Below, piece by piece: positions 44,918 through 55,765 of a stretch of DNA of 64,000 bases. Origin of the DNA: Pseudocercospora fijiensis CIRAD86 (Eukaryota > Ascomycota > Dothideomycetes > Mycosphaerellales > Mycosphaerellaceae); contig NW_006921533.1 in the NCBI RefSeq assembly GCF_000340215.1, positions 8,773,349-8,837,348 of the forward strand, read 5' to 3'. Positions within the stretch are counted from its first letter, which is position 1; every line of letters starts with the position of its first letter. The notes below the pieces were generated by a model, which was given only the letters and a program-made list of their open reading frames with translations, did no database searches and was not told the origin of the DNA. The translations under genes were made by a program, and so were the position numbers.

Positions 44918-45041
44918 GTCTACCGTCTCTAACCGTTTCGCCGGCCGGCAAAACTATTATATAACGTCGACGGTTTTACCGGCCGGCGAAATAGTCGGCG
45001 ATTACTCTACTTTAACTATACTCTTACTAACTACCGTTTAG
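44918..45041 (+). other. intron of gene C with the best-preserved palindrome pair
   Basis: GTCTACCG to CTTACTAACTACCGTTTAG. It contains TTTCGCCGGCCGGCAAAA and TTTTACCGGCCGGCGAAA, each one base from a perfect 18-bp palindrome TTTTGCCGGCCGGCAAAA, about 45 bp apart. Confidence 0.75.
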
Positions 45042-46153
45042 GTCTTAGAACTCCGTATCTGCCTAGGACTTCTTCTAGACCTATACTAAGGGAAATGTTA
45101 ATAACCCTAGTATTAGGGCGCGCCTAGATCGCCTTAAGTACCTAATTTAAGAGTTACCTAAGCTATACGCTTCGCTATAGCTCCTCTACCGATACGTTAT
45201 CCTCGCTAATAAGAAGATAATCTTTTAGGTTAACGAGCCGCTAAATTATAAGGCTATCGAGCTCCTTCTCGACCTATATATAATCGATTATATCTCTATT
45301 TACGCCGGGATAACCTAAGCCGAGCGTAGCTCTACCGAGGATAACTATAACTATAATCCTAAGGTTAAGGTTATTATCCTCTCGTCTCGTACTAGATCTA
45401 AGGCGGCTAATCTATAGTATAGCGGATACGTCTAACTCGTCTTAGATATTGTCGGCTTTACCTAGAAAGCTTAGTAGACGGGTCGCTCCTCTTGCGTTAG
45501 ATAGACTTACCTAGTTATCGTATACGACCTTAGCTTAGACGATATAATCGACTATATACTATAGTACGATTACTATACTCGATTCTTTAACTAGCTTATA
45601 GCAACTGTTACCCCTAACCTAGACGTAGTTTAAGAGGAAGTATATCGTCTATTAACTACTATAATTATAGCCGACTCTACTACCTAGTAAGACGAAGATA
45701 CGTTTACTATAAAGGCGGCTTATCGCGTAAAGTAGGGCATAGCGGATATCTATATACGAACTATATATAGCATTCGATCTAGTCGCTACGACCCTATATA
45801 GAAGGAGTATCGTACGCTAGTAATAAAATACGTCCTTCCTATCGAGGCAATCTAGCGCCTATCTTATAGTAGACTTAAGGCTAAGTAGACGGCTTATACC
45901 CTCGATACTATAATAGCCGTCCCGACTCCCGCTCCCGACTATCCTACGCGAGATCTAGATAATCGCGACGACCCCGATATTAAAGCTAAGCCCGAGATTG
46001 CGCCTCTTAACTTTCGCGCCTAGTTGTATATATACTATATAGATTAGGTCGAGTTTATCTCTCTCGAGATAATATATCGATACCTTTACGATATATCTCG
46101 CTAGGCTATCGATACTAGCGACTATAATCTAGATATTATCCTATATTAGTATA

Positions 46154-46244
46154 GTAAGTATCGTCGTCGTATCGCCGACTACTTTACTACCTAGTAAAAT
46201 AGTTAGCATTTCGGTATTTATATAATTGCTAATTCCCCTTATAG
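46154..46244 (+). other. intron of gene C with one palindrome
   Basis: GTAAGTATCG to GCTAATTCCCCTTATAG, 91 bp, containing CTACTTTACTACCTAGTAAA. Homologous to the gene B intron at 29357. Confidence 0.75.
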
Positions 46245-47810
46245 TATACCTTAAAGACGTTATAGCGCGAAACTACTAGCGCTACTCTACGCTATTTAGA
46301 TAGGTAGTAGCTAAGCTTAAGATTCTATTAAACGGCTAGACTAAATTCGAATATCTTATATTCCTAGCCCCTATCGAGCCTAAGCTAGCCGATCGTAACG
46401 ATCCTAATTCTATCCCGGTTATTAGCCCTAATAATTAGTTCGGCGACCTTATATACGACCCTAAGTAAGACGATACTATCCTACTTAGAGAAATCTAATA
46501 ACCGGTAACGATAATCGACGATAGCGAATCTAACTATAGCTTCGACGACGGCTAATCCGATTACGCTAACGACCCGACTAGTCTAGCTAATACGGATATT
46601 AATCGACCTAATAGTAAGGCTAATACTCCCTATCTATCGGACGGTAAGGTACCCGCTTAGCCTCTACTTAAGGCTCGATCTAAGAGTAAGGGAAGACTCT
46701 ATATTAAAGGCCTAAAGTTTCCGCTATCTACTACTATCGTTACTAAGGATAGCGACGATAGTAACGATAACGGTAATAACGACGACGCTATTATACGCTA
46801 TATCGATAGAGCTCGATAGAAGTAAGCTTAATAGAAGCGACTATTATCCGCTTCTACCGGTACCGAGGACGTCGATAATAATAACGAGTTAGCTATAGAC
46901 CGGCGCTCGAGTTCTAGACTATCTTCCGCCCCCGACTATCCGCAAGATCTAGACTTGCCTCTAAGCGGTATTACTAGCCCTTAGACGGATATCTAGTCTC
47001 TAACTCGGCCTTATAAGCGTAAGCTTAGCCTTAGCTATAATTTATCGGGCGAGCGTTATAGCGCGAAGCGTACCCGATATATACTAAAGCGCCTATAATC
47101 GTACGCCTAGCTATCGGCTTCCTCTACTACCGCTAGCTAGCTATTAATAGAGGATAAGCGCGCTATCCTATACCTAAAGATTAACGACGCCCTCGGTATA
47201 CTCCGCTCGTATAAACTTAGTAACGCCGGTACGGCTATCGGTCTTATATTCGAAGCTAAGACTAGGAAGTCGACTAAAATCGAATAGCTAAATACCTATC
47301 TCCTCGGCGGTCTAGTTGCTAGGCTATAGGATCGATAGGCTCCGCTTCGTAAGATACTAGATATAGAGGATAAGATCGACGCTATATTAGTATTAATCTA
47401 GGCGTACTTAGATACGGTCTCCGCGACTATAGGCGAGGCCGATAGGCAATAGTATTATAGTTAACGATTAGTATAGACACTCTTAAGCGGCATCGAGGAT
47501 AGATATAAATTAACGAGGTTAGTCGATAGAGGGGATAGACGTACTACTATATACCTATTTCGAGTATCGGAAGGATATATATAAAATACGTACTAATTAA
47601 TCTAGTACTAATTATTATCCTATATATTAAATCGCCTAGTAGGAGATAGTGCTTTAGGGTTCCTAGTCGGCGAAATAGTCTATAGGTAATATAATAACGT
47701 TAAATAGGTCTTCGCCGTCGATATATCCTTATATAATTAAACGCTAGGTATAGTAGGTAGTATTAAATACGTACTACTAACGATATATATCGTAGGACGT
47801 TAATAACTAT

Positions 47811-48190
47811 TTTCCCGGCTAGTAAAATAGTCTACTCGTAGCTTAATAATTTCTATAAATAGTACTAAAAGCGCCCTACTTATAATATAAAAGCCTCGAT
47901 AGTTAATTTCCCGGCTAGTAGGATAGTCTACTCGTAGCTAGATAATTTGTATAAATAGCACTAACTGCGCCCTACCGCCGATCCGAGCGTTAATAGCTAA
48001 CTTCTTAGCTAGCGAAATAGTCTACTCGTAGCTTAATAATTTCTACGGATAGTACCGAAACGCCCTACTTACGATATAAGAGCATCGATAATTAACTTCC
48101 CGGCTAGTAGAATAGTCTACTCGTAGCTTAATAGATTCTATAAGCAGTACTACAAGTGCCTTAGGGTTTCCTAGTCGGCGCGATAATGTA
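47811..48190. repeat. tandem repeat, four ~95-bp units with a palindrome in each
   Basis: Units start at 47811, 47907, 48001 and 48096, each with (C/T)TTCCCGGCTAGTAAAATAG, TCTACTCGTAGCTTAATAA and a GCGCCCTACTT stretch. A diverged fifth copy is at about 48310-48410. The repeated unit carries the same palindrome that sits in gene introns. Downstream of gene C. Confidence 0.85.
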
Positions 48191-48419
48191 CGGGCAGCGT
48201 AAGGATACTAGCCGGGGCTTAGTCGTCGGTACGTCCTCGAGGATAAAATAATAGTTGTCTTAACTAGCGTTAAAGATACCCTACTAGCGACATATATCGT
48301 AATAACGTTAAATACTATTTTCCCGACTAGCAAAATAGTCTGCTTATAGCTTAATAGTTTCTAGACAACCCTAATAGCGCCCTATTTGCGCTAGACTAGC
48401 CCTAGTAATTAATTTTGTA

Positions 48420-49000
48420 GCTCTTACTCTACCTCTAACTTTAAAAGCTCCGGCGTAGATTTATATTTTCGTATATATCTTGCTATCGCTATATTATACG
48501 CAATTAATAGCTACGTCTCGTCTCGTATATATAAACTAGCTAGGTTATAGACAATTTATAAATTTTACTTTATATAGGGTATCGTAATATAAAATTGTAG
48601 ATAGTATATAGCGTCTTAGTAGATACTAACCGACTAAACTATAAAGCTATCCTAATACAGAGTACTAATAGATTATAGTATTAAAGTTAGAGGGTTGTCG
48701 ACGAGATTCGAGTAATATATCGTAGGCGATAGCGGTTTATATAAAAGCTAGAAAAAAATATAGTTACTAATTAATAGTACTAGATCCGAATATATATAGG
48801 CGCGAGAGCGATTACTCGAGATATATATATTAAAATAAAAGGAGTTAATATCGCGCTCGATATCTTAGCTATATAGCGATATTCTTTATACTTACTATAA
48901 CTACGATACTGCTATTACTCTTACCGGAGCTCCTCGATATAGTTTTTTAGTAGGTAGTAAGCGAAATACTATCCGAGCGACGAGTAATACGTTACGACGC
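48420..49000. other. no gene recognised
   Basis: AT-rich, TA-dominated sequence with no frame that stays open in the RIP-aware sense. Confidence 0.4.
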
Positions 49001-49099
49001 GAACGACTCCTATAATCGACGCCCGCTATTTTCTATATATCGATACTAGCGCCGATCGTACTTAGGCGTCTATAGGGCGTTATATACCGCTACTCTATA

Positions 49100-50510
49100 C
49101 GCGTAGCCGAGGGATCTTATCGTCCTTACGGTATAGTATAAAGATCCGATCTTTATACCGGTCGTCTTCGTATCTATAATTATAGACGATACCTACGTAA
49201 TCGAATAATAGTAATTCGCTCGACTAGACTCTATCCTAGCGGATATATATATACGGGTAGATAGAGAAAATAAAAGAGATAATAGTAGTAGTAACGTATA
49301 CTATATAGAGTCTAATACTATCCGAGTCCTATTACCGCTAGCTAGCTATATAGTATATATAAGGCGTCTAGCCGCGCTATAGGTAGTAAAGGGGCCGTTC
49401 GATAATAGCTAGGAAGAGCTAGCGATATAGGGTTATATTCTAGACTACGTTATATTGCCGACGTATAACGTACAAGTTAGATACTATACTAAAGTTAAGG
49501 CCGAATAGTAACGGATAATCGACGAGATATTATACGAACTACGTTATTACGTTAACTGTTTTCGTCTATTCGGGGCGCTCCGCGACTTAGATAATTCGGT
49601 ACTAAGGCCGATCCGCGTAGGTAGTACGTTAGTAGATAACCCGGTTAAGTAGTTAGTACGAAGCCTCGCCCTCCTTCGTAATTAGGCTAAAACTATCGAC
49701 TCTTTATAGCTAAAGAACGGCGGAGTAGCGTTAAATATACTTAGCTAGGACGATAGTAATTAGCCGTACTAGACGTTCGGCTTCGATTAGGAGCCCGCGA
49801 GGCAGTATTTAGTATTAGCTAAGGTCGCTATAGTATTCGGTAGGTTACTAGAGTACTAGGATAAAGATAACCTAGTAGACTAATACCGACTATAGTAAGG
49901 GTAGATTACGTTTATAGCGTTATTTAACGCTATAGCTCTAGTAATACGCCCGCCTTACCTATCTATAACCTACTAGCCGATAGCCTAGACTAGATAGGCT
50001 AAGTACCGTACTTCGGTCTGCCTATATTATACGAGACGGTAGTTCTCTAAACTATTTAAGGACGTTGTCTAGTAACTATAGTAGAGATTAGATATATCGA
50101 CGTAGAAGGGTATATTGCGAGTATTCCTTATTATATATCGCTAGAGAAGCTAGTATACGAGTCGATATATAGTCGAGGAGCTACTCGATATCCTAATAGT
50201 ACTAGACGCCGATACCGAACCTTCCTACGACTAGAATATAATCGCTAGTATAGTAGCGGACATAGAAGCGTATACTCTCTCCGATACGGAGTTTAGTAGA
50301 TATAATCTAGCAGATAAGATACTAGTACGGCTCTCGGTATATATATTACCTATTATTCTAGTATCGACTAAAGGACGAGATAATAAGGGAAGGTAGGTAG
50401 TATTATAGTACCTATTATTAGGTTCTAATTGTACGCGCTTTAACCTACGTACTAGCGACTTTAATATACGAAGCGAAGCGGTCTAGTATAGGTTACGGTA
50501 CTTATAGTAT
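49100..50510 (+). pseudogene. unidentified fossil gene
   Basis: A plus-strand frame with RIP-type stops reads KDPIFIPVVFVSIIIDDTYV, NVYYIESNTIRVLLPLASYI, ILYELRYYVNCFRLFGALRD, GSTLVDNPVK, PARQYLVLAKVAIVFGRLLEY and LDADTEPSY through about 450 codons. No domain is recognised. It lies between two palindrome-bearing tandem arrays. Confidence 0.45.
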
Positions 50511-50628
50511 AATAGAGTATATATATATATATATTAGTAGTCGGACGTATAAAGGTTAGTTACTATAGATACGCAATAATGTTTATATAATCCTATATAA
50601 AGTAATTTGTATACCGTTATAGCCTAGA

Positions 50629-50971
50629 TATTTTGCTATTAGTTAAAGAGGTTAGTATACGATACAATAGCTTATAGATTTTATTATCTAGTAAAGAGGT
50701 CGGTATATAAGATAGCTACCTATAGATTTTGCCGTCTAGCAAACCGGTCGGTATATAAGATAGCAGCGCGTAGATTTTGCTATCTAGTAAAGAGGTCGGT
50801 ATATAAGATAGCTACCTATAGATTTTGCTATTTAGCAAACGGGTCGGTATATAAAATAGCTGCCTATAGATTTTACCGTCTAGCAAACGGGTCGGTATGC
50901 AAAATAGTAGCGTATAGGTTTTGCTATCTAGCAAAGAGGTCGGCATGCAAGATAGTAGCGTATAGGTTTTG
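50629..50971. repeat. 48-bp tandem array, seven units, built on the palindrome
   Basis: Units start at about 50629, 50678, 50726, 50774, 50822, 50870, 50918 and (partial) 50966, at 48-bp steps. Each has ATTTTGCTATCTAGCAAA, GAGGTCGGTATATAAGATAG, then CTGCCTATAG. The array ends exactly where helicase-unit copy B begins. Confidence 0.92.
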
Positions 50972-51399
50972 CTAGATCCTAGAGCTAAACATTCTAGTAT
51001 TACAATGTTCGAGCATATAGCGTAGGCGCGGCCGTACGTCCTCTAAATACTAAATAGGGATATTAGAATGTTTGCACTAAAACGTTTGCTTTCTATTAGT
51101 AGACCTCGCCTACGGCCGTAGAATTCGCCTATAGCCGTTTCTTCTCGTTGCCCCTAAGAGTCGGTTATATGCCTACGTATTGTTTATATACGACTCCCTT
51201 TACGTCGCTTCTACGCAAAGTTTAGATAATCTACCTTCGCGTCCTAAGTCTCGCTAATCTATCCTAGCGTAAATATAGCTACTAGACAATCTATTCTTTT
51301 TATTAGCAGCTTGTTACTTTATACTATTACCTTACTATTATAGCAGATTACTAGCCCCTTTATTATATACAAGTATAGGTTTCTTCTTTATAAGTATAA

Positions 51400-52535
51400 C
51401 GCGCGTCTAATAGAGATGTCTCGACCCGACTTAATCTTATTACCCCCGCGTAGTATAAAGATTTCCTCGTAGTATAGAAACTAACCGACGAGAACGTAAT
51501 AGCTCTTAAAGTCCTACGCGGACCTAACGAACCTAGAACTATAAAGGCAGACACACTTAGGCGTATATTCGAACAAATCGGTAATTCTATCGAGAGTAAC
51601 TCGGTTAGGGCGACTATACTCTAGCGGTACGCTCTATAGTATAAGATCTAAAAGACTAGTACTAATCCTTTACTCCGTATATCCTAAGCCTTCGTTCGAA
51701 GCCTCGACTAGTACGGCCTAATCTATTACGCCGTCGTCCTCGGAACATCTATAGACGCCTCCCGCCGAGTAAGCAACCGTATTATCGAAGCCGCCTAGGG
51801 CGAAGATTAGTTTACTTAAGCCTCGGAGCTTGTCCGGCTTCCGTTTAGCGCTCTACTTTTAGCACCTAAACGCATTCTCGCCGATATTGTAGCTACTACT
51901 CGGATTAGACTTAGTCTCGAAGAAGCCTATCGCTTCTAGATACAAGGCAAACGGAAGAGGCTCGCGGAAGCCTAGAATAGTCGCGTTAATAAGAGGAAGA
52001 GCGCTCTTTACGATTTTATTACTAGTAGTAATATTACCGCTATAAGAGACGCTTATAAACCGAAACCTAGTAAGGAACGTACGATATAGGCCTACCTACC
52101 TAACATTCCTAAAGACTATATTGTTCTCTAAGGCTTTAAGACGGGGCGCAATTTACTAGCGCCGAAAAAACACCTATTACGCGCCTTACGTAAAAAACAT
52201 CTAAGGAAACCTAGGGTTAAAGCGGGTAGTAATACACTAGTACTAGATTTATAGCTAGAAGACGATAGCGTAGAACCCGATATGCCGGCATTAGACGACA
52301 AAGGAGGGAAAGGTACCTAGGACAATCCTCTTAACGTAGACGGAGATACAGCTTCTAATTTTCTTAATATATACGATAGATTAGAGCTCCGTTTACAATG
52401 TCGCCGGCTTAGCCGTAGAGAAGGGATAGAAGCCTACTATGCCTACTACCGCAAATAGTAGATAGACTTTACCTATGCTTTACTACCGAATATTAGAGAG
52501 CGTCTCGCTACGTTAGGCCGGCTACTATATATATA
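51400..52535 (+). pseudogene. unknown ORF of copy B
   Basis: Copy of the 3540-4672 frame with the same RIP-type stops and a few additional ones. Same basic centre (KKHLLRALRKKHLRKPR) and acidic patch. A two-base deletion near 51345 (ATAGCAGATTAC against ATAGCAGAGATTAC) lies upstream of the part readable here. Confidence 0.55.
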
Positions 52536-52869
52536 AACTTCAATTACTCCGTTTCTACTACGTACCGTCCCTATACCTAATATATATAAATACTAACTAT
52601 TTTGCTATATAGCGAAAGATCTACCCGTTTTTTAGCTAGCAAAGTAGTCTATATCTTGCACCTTTTACTTAATCTTACGACCGCCTCGCTTAGAAGCCCG
52701 TAACCTATGCGTATATAGCTCCCTACTATCCCGAGGCAGATTGGCTCGTAGCTATATACTATCTATTCTAACCGCCTGCCCGGATTTCTAACTAGTTTAT
52801 ACCTACGCTATACTAAGTTATATTCTATACGACCTTCGCCTTATTATCTTCCTATATACTATTTATAGT

Positions 52870-53577
52870 AGATACGGCCTATATAGAGATACTATTAAGG
52901 TTTAGGTTAGACAATCCGCGCCTTAACTACTTTAGTTTATAAAGGAGGCGATAGATATACGCGTATTAACGCGCTCTCGCAATTAATATATTATTACGAT
53001 CGAGATTATTAGGGTTATAAGAACTACTCCTAATACCTAGGGACCTATATACCGGAAAGATACCGTTTCGAGGATTACTTCTATTATCTTCCTTAATATC
53101 GCATTATTAAGTACGTAACTTGCCGATACGCCGTGCCCCCTTACTATTTTTACGCTTACCTTAGCCGCTAATACCGATATACTATTCCTATTACTATCCG
53201 TCGCCTTCTTATCGAAGAATTTAAGCTATTCCCTAATATTGCTATAATACCCGACTAGGTGATTTGGCCCTAGCTAACCGATAATTAAGCCCCGGAGTTC
53301 CCGCTCTACTTCGATTGTTTCTAATATACTACTATCGACGAATAGGGCGAATAATATACGGCTGTCTTTTACTCGCGTACCTTAATATAAGAGTATTATA
53401 AAACGCGATATAAGTAGACTAATACCTAGACTCGGGGCGGTAGTAGAAAAGCCCGCCTATAAGAGATACCTAATCGCCTATAGGAGAGTAATATCTACGT
53501 ATAGCAATTCTTCTGCCCTAAAGCTAGGTACGAACCTAGATAGAATCGCCTATTCTAGGTCTATCGTCGCGCTCGTA
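52870..53577 (+). pseudogene. truncated zinc-finger/RecQ-like helicase gene of copy B
   Basis: Holds the finger region uninterrupted: TCRYAVPPYYFYAYLS, then FKLFPNIAIIPD, FPLYFDCF, and stops before the helicase core. CRYAVPP keeps the Cys lost in copy A. The gene is cut at the junction with telomere repeats. Confidence 0.75.
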
Positions 53578-53589
53578 CTATAGGGCACT

Positions 53590-53606
53590 TTAGGGTTAGG
53601 GTTAGG
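53590..53606 (+). repeat. interstitial telomere repeat (TTAGGG)2-3
   Basis: CACTTTAGGGTTAGGGTTAGGTAT: two perfect TTAGGG and a third lacking one G, on the plus strand, G-rich strand pointing right. TTAGGG is the telomere repeat of most filamentous ascomycetes. It lies 13 bp after the break in helicase copy B. Confidence 0.85.
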
Positions 53607-53640
53607 TATATAGCGGGCGTATAGTAGGGCGCCGGCGTCG

Positions 53641-54325
53641 GGCTAATTAGCTATAACTAGCGATACGGCAAGGGCCGCGGGCTAATTAGCTATAACTAGC
53701 GATAGGAACGCTCGCCCTCGCGCGCGACGTCGACGAGCCCTATTTACTATTTATCGCCTTCCTTATAGAACTATTCTCTATTTATTCGATATTATAATAT
53801 CGAAGGCATAAAAGAATATATTCTCGCGCCTGCTCGTAGGCCGCCTACGTATATTACGAGCTAAATAAGAAGGCGGTCGCATTCTAAGTCGTATCTCGAC
53901 TGCGCCTACGTCGGGCTAATTAGCTATAACTAGCGATACGGCAAGGGCCGCGGGCTAATTAGCTATAACTAGCGATAGGAACGCTCGCCCTCGCGCGCGA
54001 CGTCGACGAGCCCTATTTACTATTTATCGCCTCCCTTATAGAACTATTCTCTATTTATTCGATATTATAATATCGAAGGTATAAAAGAATATATTCTCGC
54101 GCCTGCTCGTAGGCCGCCTACGTATATTACGAGCTAAATAAGAAGGCGGTCGCATTCTTAGTCGTATCTCGACTACGCCCGCGTCGGGCTAATTAGCTAT
54201 AACTAGCGATACGGCAAGGGCCGCGGGCTAATTAGCTATAACTAGCGATAGGAACGCTCGCCCTCGCGCGCGACGTCGACGAGCCCTATTTACTATTTAT
54301 CGCCTCCCTTATAGAACTATTCTCT
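53641..54325. repeat. 273-bp satellite, 2.5 copies
   Basis: Units start at 53641, 53914 and 54187. Each starts with two GGCTAATTAGCTATAACTAGC motifs 45 bp apart and contains GCTCGCCCTCGCGCGCGACG, an AT-rich part with the short palindrome GATATTATAATATC, and AAGAAGGCGGTCGCATTC. The third copy stops at TATTCTCT. Copies differ at very few positions, so the array is young relative to the RIP or is homogenised. Confidence 0.95.
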
Positions 54326-55560
54326 TAGAGCACTCTCTACGAGCTATACTACGAAGATACCCTCCGCGGCCTTCGCGAAGCAGTCTTAATAACTCGCTAT
54401 ACTCTATATACCGCTAAGGACGTATTTAATAGCAAAGTCGGTATCTATACTAAGGTTAGTCTTGCCTTTACCCCTTTAACGCGCCGCCCGTTATATACTA
54501 ACCTAAGCAGGTTTATATCTACGGCGCGACTTTGTCTATACGTAGCTTCGCCGTCTGCGTTACTTTTAGTCTCCTCCGTACTAGTAAGAAAGTTCTATAG
54601 GAACCGCGAAGATACCCTCTACGGCCTTTACGAAGCAGTCTTAATAACTCGCTATACTCTATATGCCGCTAAGGACGCATTTAATAGCAAAGTCGGTATC
54701 TATACGAAGGTTAGTCTCGCCTTTACCCCTTTAACGCGCCGCCCGTTATATACTAACCTAAGTAGGTTTATATCTGCGGCGCGACTTTGTCTATACGTAG
54801 CTTCGCCGTCCGCGTTACTTTTAGTCTCCTCCGTACTAGTAAGAAAGTTCTATAGGAATAGTTAAAGCGCCTTATCGCCGGTAGCTTAGTCGTTCTTACA
54901 CTAATAAATAACAAGTTCGTATCTCGCGCTATTATCGCTACTATTGCCGCTCGACTACTAGAGGGACTTTAGTAGAATCTACCTAAGCCTAATCTCGCCT
55001 TTGCCCGTCCCGAGGAGTTAGAGCTAGATCCTACTATAGAATATCTTATAGTAGAGGACCGTAGCGGACTTTTCGAAGCTAATTAGCATACCTTACTTAG
55101 CCTTTAGCGTATAATACGCGAGGGTTTCCCCTTATTAGAGCACCTCGTTAGTATATAGCCTTACATTTCGGCGCCTAAGTATATTAAAGCACAGCCGAAG
55201 CGAGATCTAAGCTCTATCCTAGTTAATAACTCTAACGAGAGCTTCGAGAATATTAATATAGTTAAGCACTAGCCTTCTAAGCCTAATAGTGCTCTAGACG
55301 CCTTCTAACTAGAAGCGCTCCGTCGTATTCTAACGGCGCGTCTTGCTATTATTTAAGGCCTACCCGGTACTAGCAAGACCTATGTCTCTATATAAGCTAT
55401 TAAAGTAATGCTCGAGAACTAGAATAAGGGAGATCTACTAATAATTATCGCTTATTAGACTAACTACGCTATCGACTAGTTTTTACGTTATATCGCTATA
55501 TTCGAGGAAGAATTTGTATATCTCGGTAGTCGTAGTAAGGACAAGGATGTCGTTAAGCCG
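54326..55560 (+). pseudogene. ZNFX1/Upf1-like SF1 helicase fragment
   Basis: A plus-strand frame with RIP-type stops runs from about 54337 to 55555. It includes EDTLRGLREAVLITRYTLY, KVSLAFTPLTRRPLYTNLSR, KHSRS-like parts, then LTARLAII-stop-GLPGTSKTYVSI (55357-55380 for the Walker A GLPGTSKT, GPPGTGKT before RIP) and IIIAY-stop-TNYAID-stop-FLRYIA, EEEFVYLGSRSKD. The GPPGTGKT/TNHALDQ/FVRLGGRSKD series is characteristic of ZNFX1-type proteins (fungal relatives of Hrr1 and Upf1, linked to RNA silencing). The gene stops before the later helicase motifs. An internal 255-bp in-frame duplication is described separately. Confidence 0.75.
54352..54860 (+). repeat. 255-bp tandem duplication inside the ZNFX1-like frame
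   Basis: CGAAGATACCCTC starts at 54352 and again at 54607; both copies end at GTAAGAAAGTTCTATAGGAA. 255 bp is 85 codons, so the duplication keeps the frame. Confidence 0.92.
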
Positions 55561-55677
55561 CTTCGTTAGGATACGACGAAGCGCTTCTAGTTAGTAAGCC
55601 GCTTCGTTAGGATACGACGAAGCGCTTCTAGTTAGTAAGCCGCTTCGCTAGGATATAACGAAGCGCTTAAGAAATAT
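55555..55677. repeat. 41-bp tandem repeat, three units, each a hairpin
   Basis: AAGCCGCTTCGTTAGGATACGACGAAGCGCTTCTAGTTAGT starts at 55555, 55596 and 55637. CGCTTCGT and ACGAAGCG can pair in each unit. The array cuts off the ZNFX1-like frame. Confidence 0.9.
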
Positions 55678-55679
55678 TA

Positions 55680-55765
55680 AAGTAAGAAGGCGTTCGTATT
55701 CTAAGTCGTATCTCAACCGCGCCCGCGTCTAGCTAATTAGCTATAACTAGCGATACGGCCCTCGC
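55680..55765. repeat. fragment of the 273-bp satellite
   Basis: AAGAAGGCGTTCGTATTCTAAGTCGTATCTC followed by GTCTAGCTAATTAGCTATAACTAGCGATACGGCC matches the junction between satellite units. Confidence 0.88.

Larger units (their letters stand above)
41050..47480 (+). pseudogene. SNF2-type helicase-like gene C (paralogue of gene B)
   Basis: Exons on the plus strand, with RIP-type stops only, are separated by introns at 41611, 43120, 44918 and 46154, each carrying palindromes. The N-terminal part is basic and Pro/Thr-rich (EVRTD, AKKRKKIV-like). Motif I is GAILANNVGTSKTITVLYA (43038-43052 for GTSKT). After the first SNF2 intron come long segments such as AYYAYIES and PALPDYIPIYEI. The C-terminal helicase lobe has VNEPLNYKAIELLLDLYIID, DYISIYAGIT, VKVIILSSRTRSKAANL, and TGRSSCVR-stop-TYLVIVYDLSL (motifs V-VI near 45380-45540). 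The acidic C-terminal region (46440-47480) is rich in Asp, Ser and Asn. This is the arrangement of SNF2-family ATPases. Gene, introns and promoter all match gene B, so the pair is a repeated unit. Confidence 0.75.
50972..53577 (+). repeat. helicase-unit copy B, truncated
   Basis: Near-identical to copy A (3108-5310 joined to 12209-12629), without the LTR element, so it gives the empty insertion site. Its match stops at CGCGCTCGTA, 13 bp before the telomere repeats. Most differences from copy A are C/T or G/A. Confidence 0.93.

Noticed and set aside
50629..50971. CRISPR-like array with 48-bp periodicity
   Set aside because: The whole 48-bp unit is repeated, without unique spacers, in a eukaryotic RIP context; it is a minisatellite.
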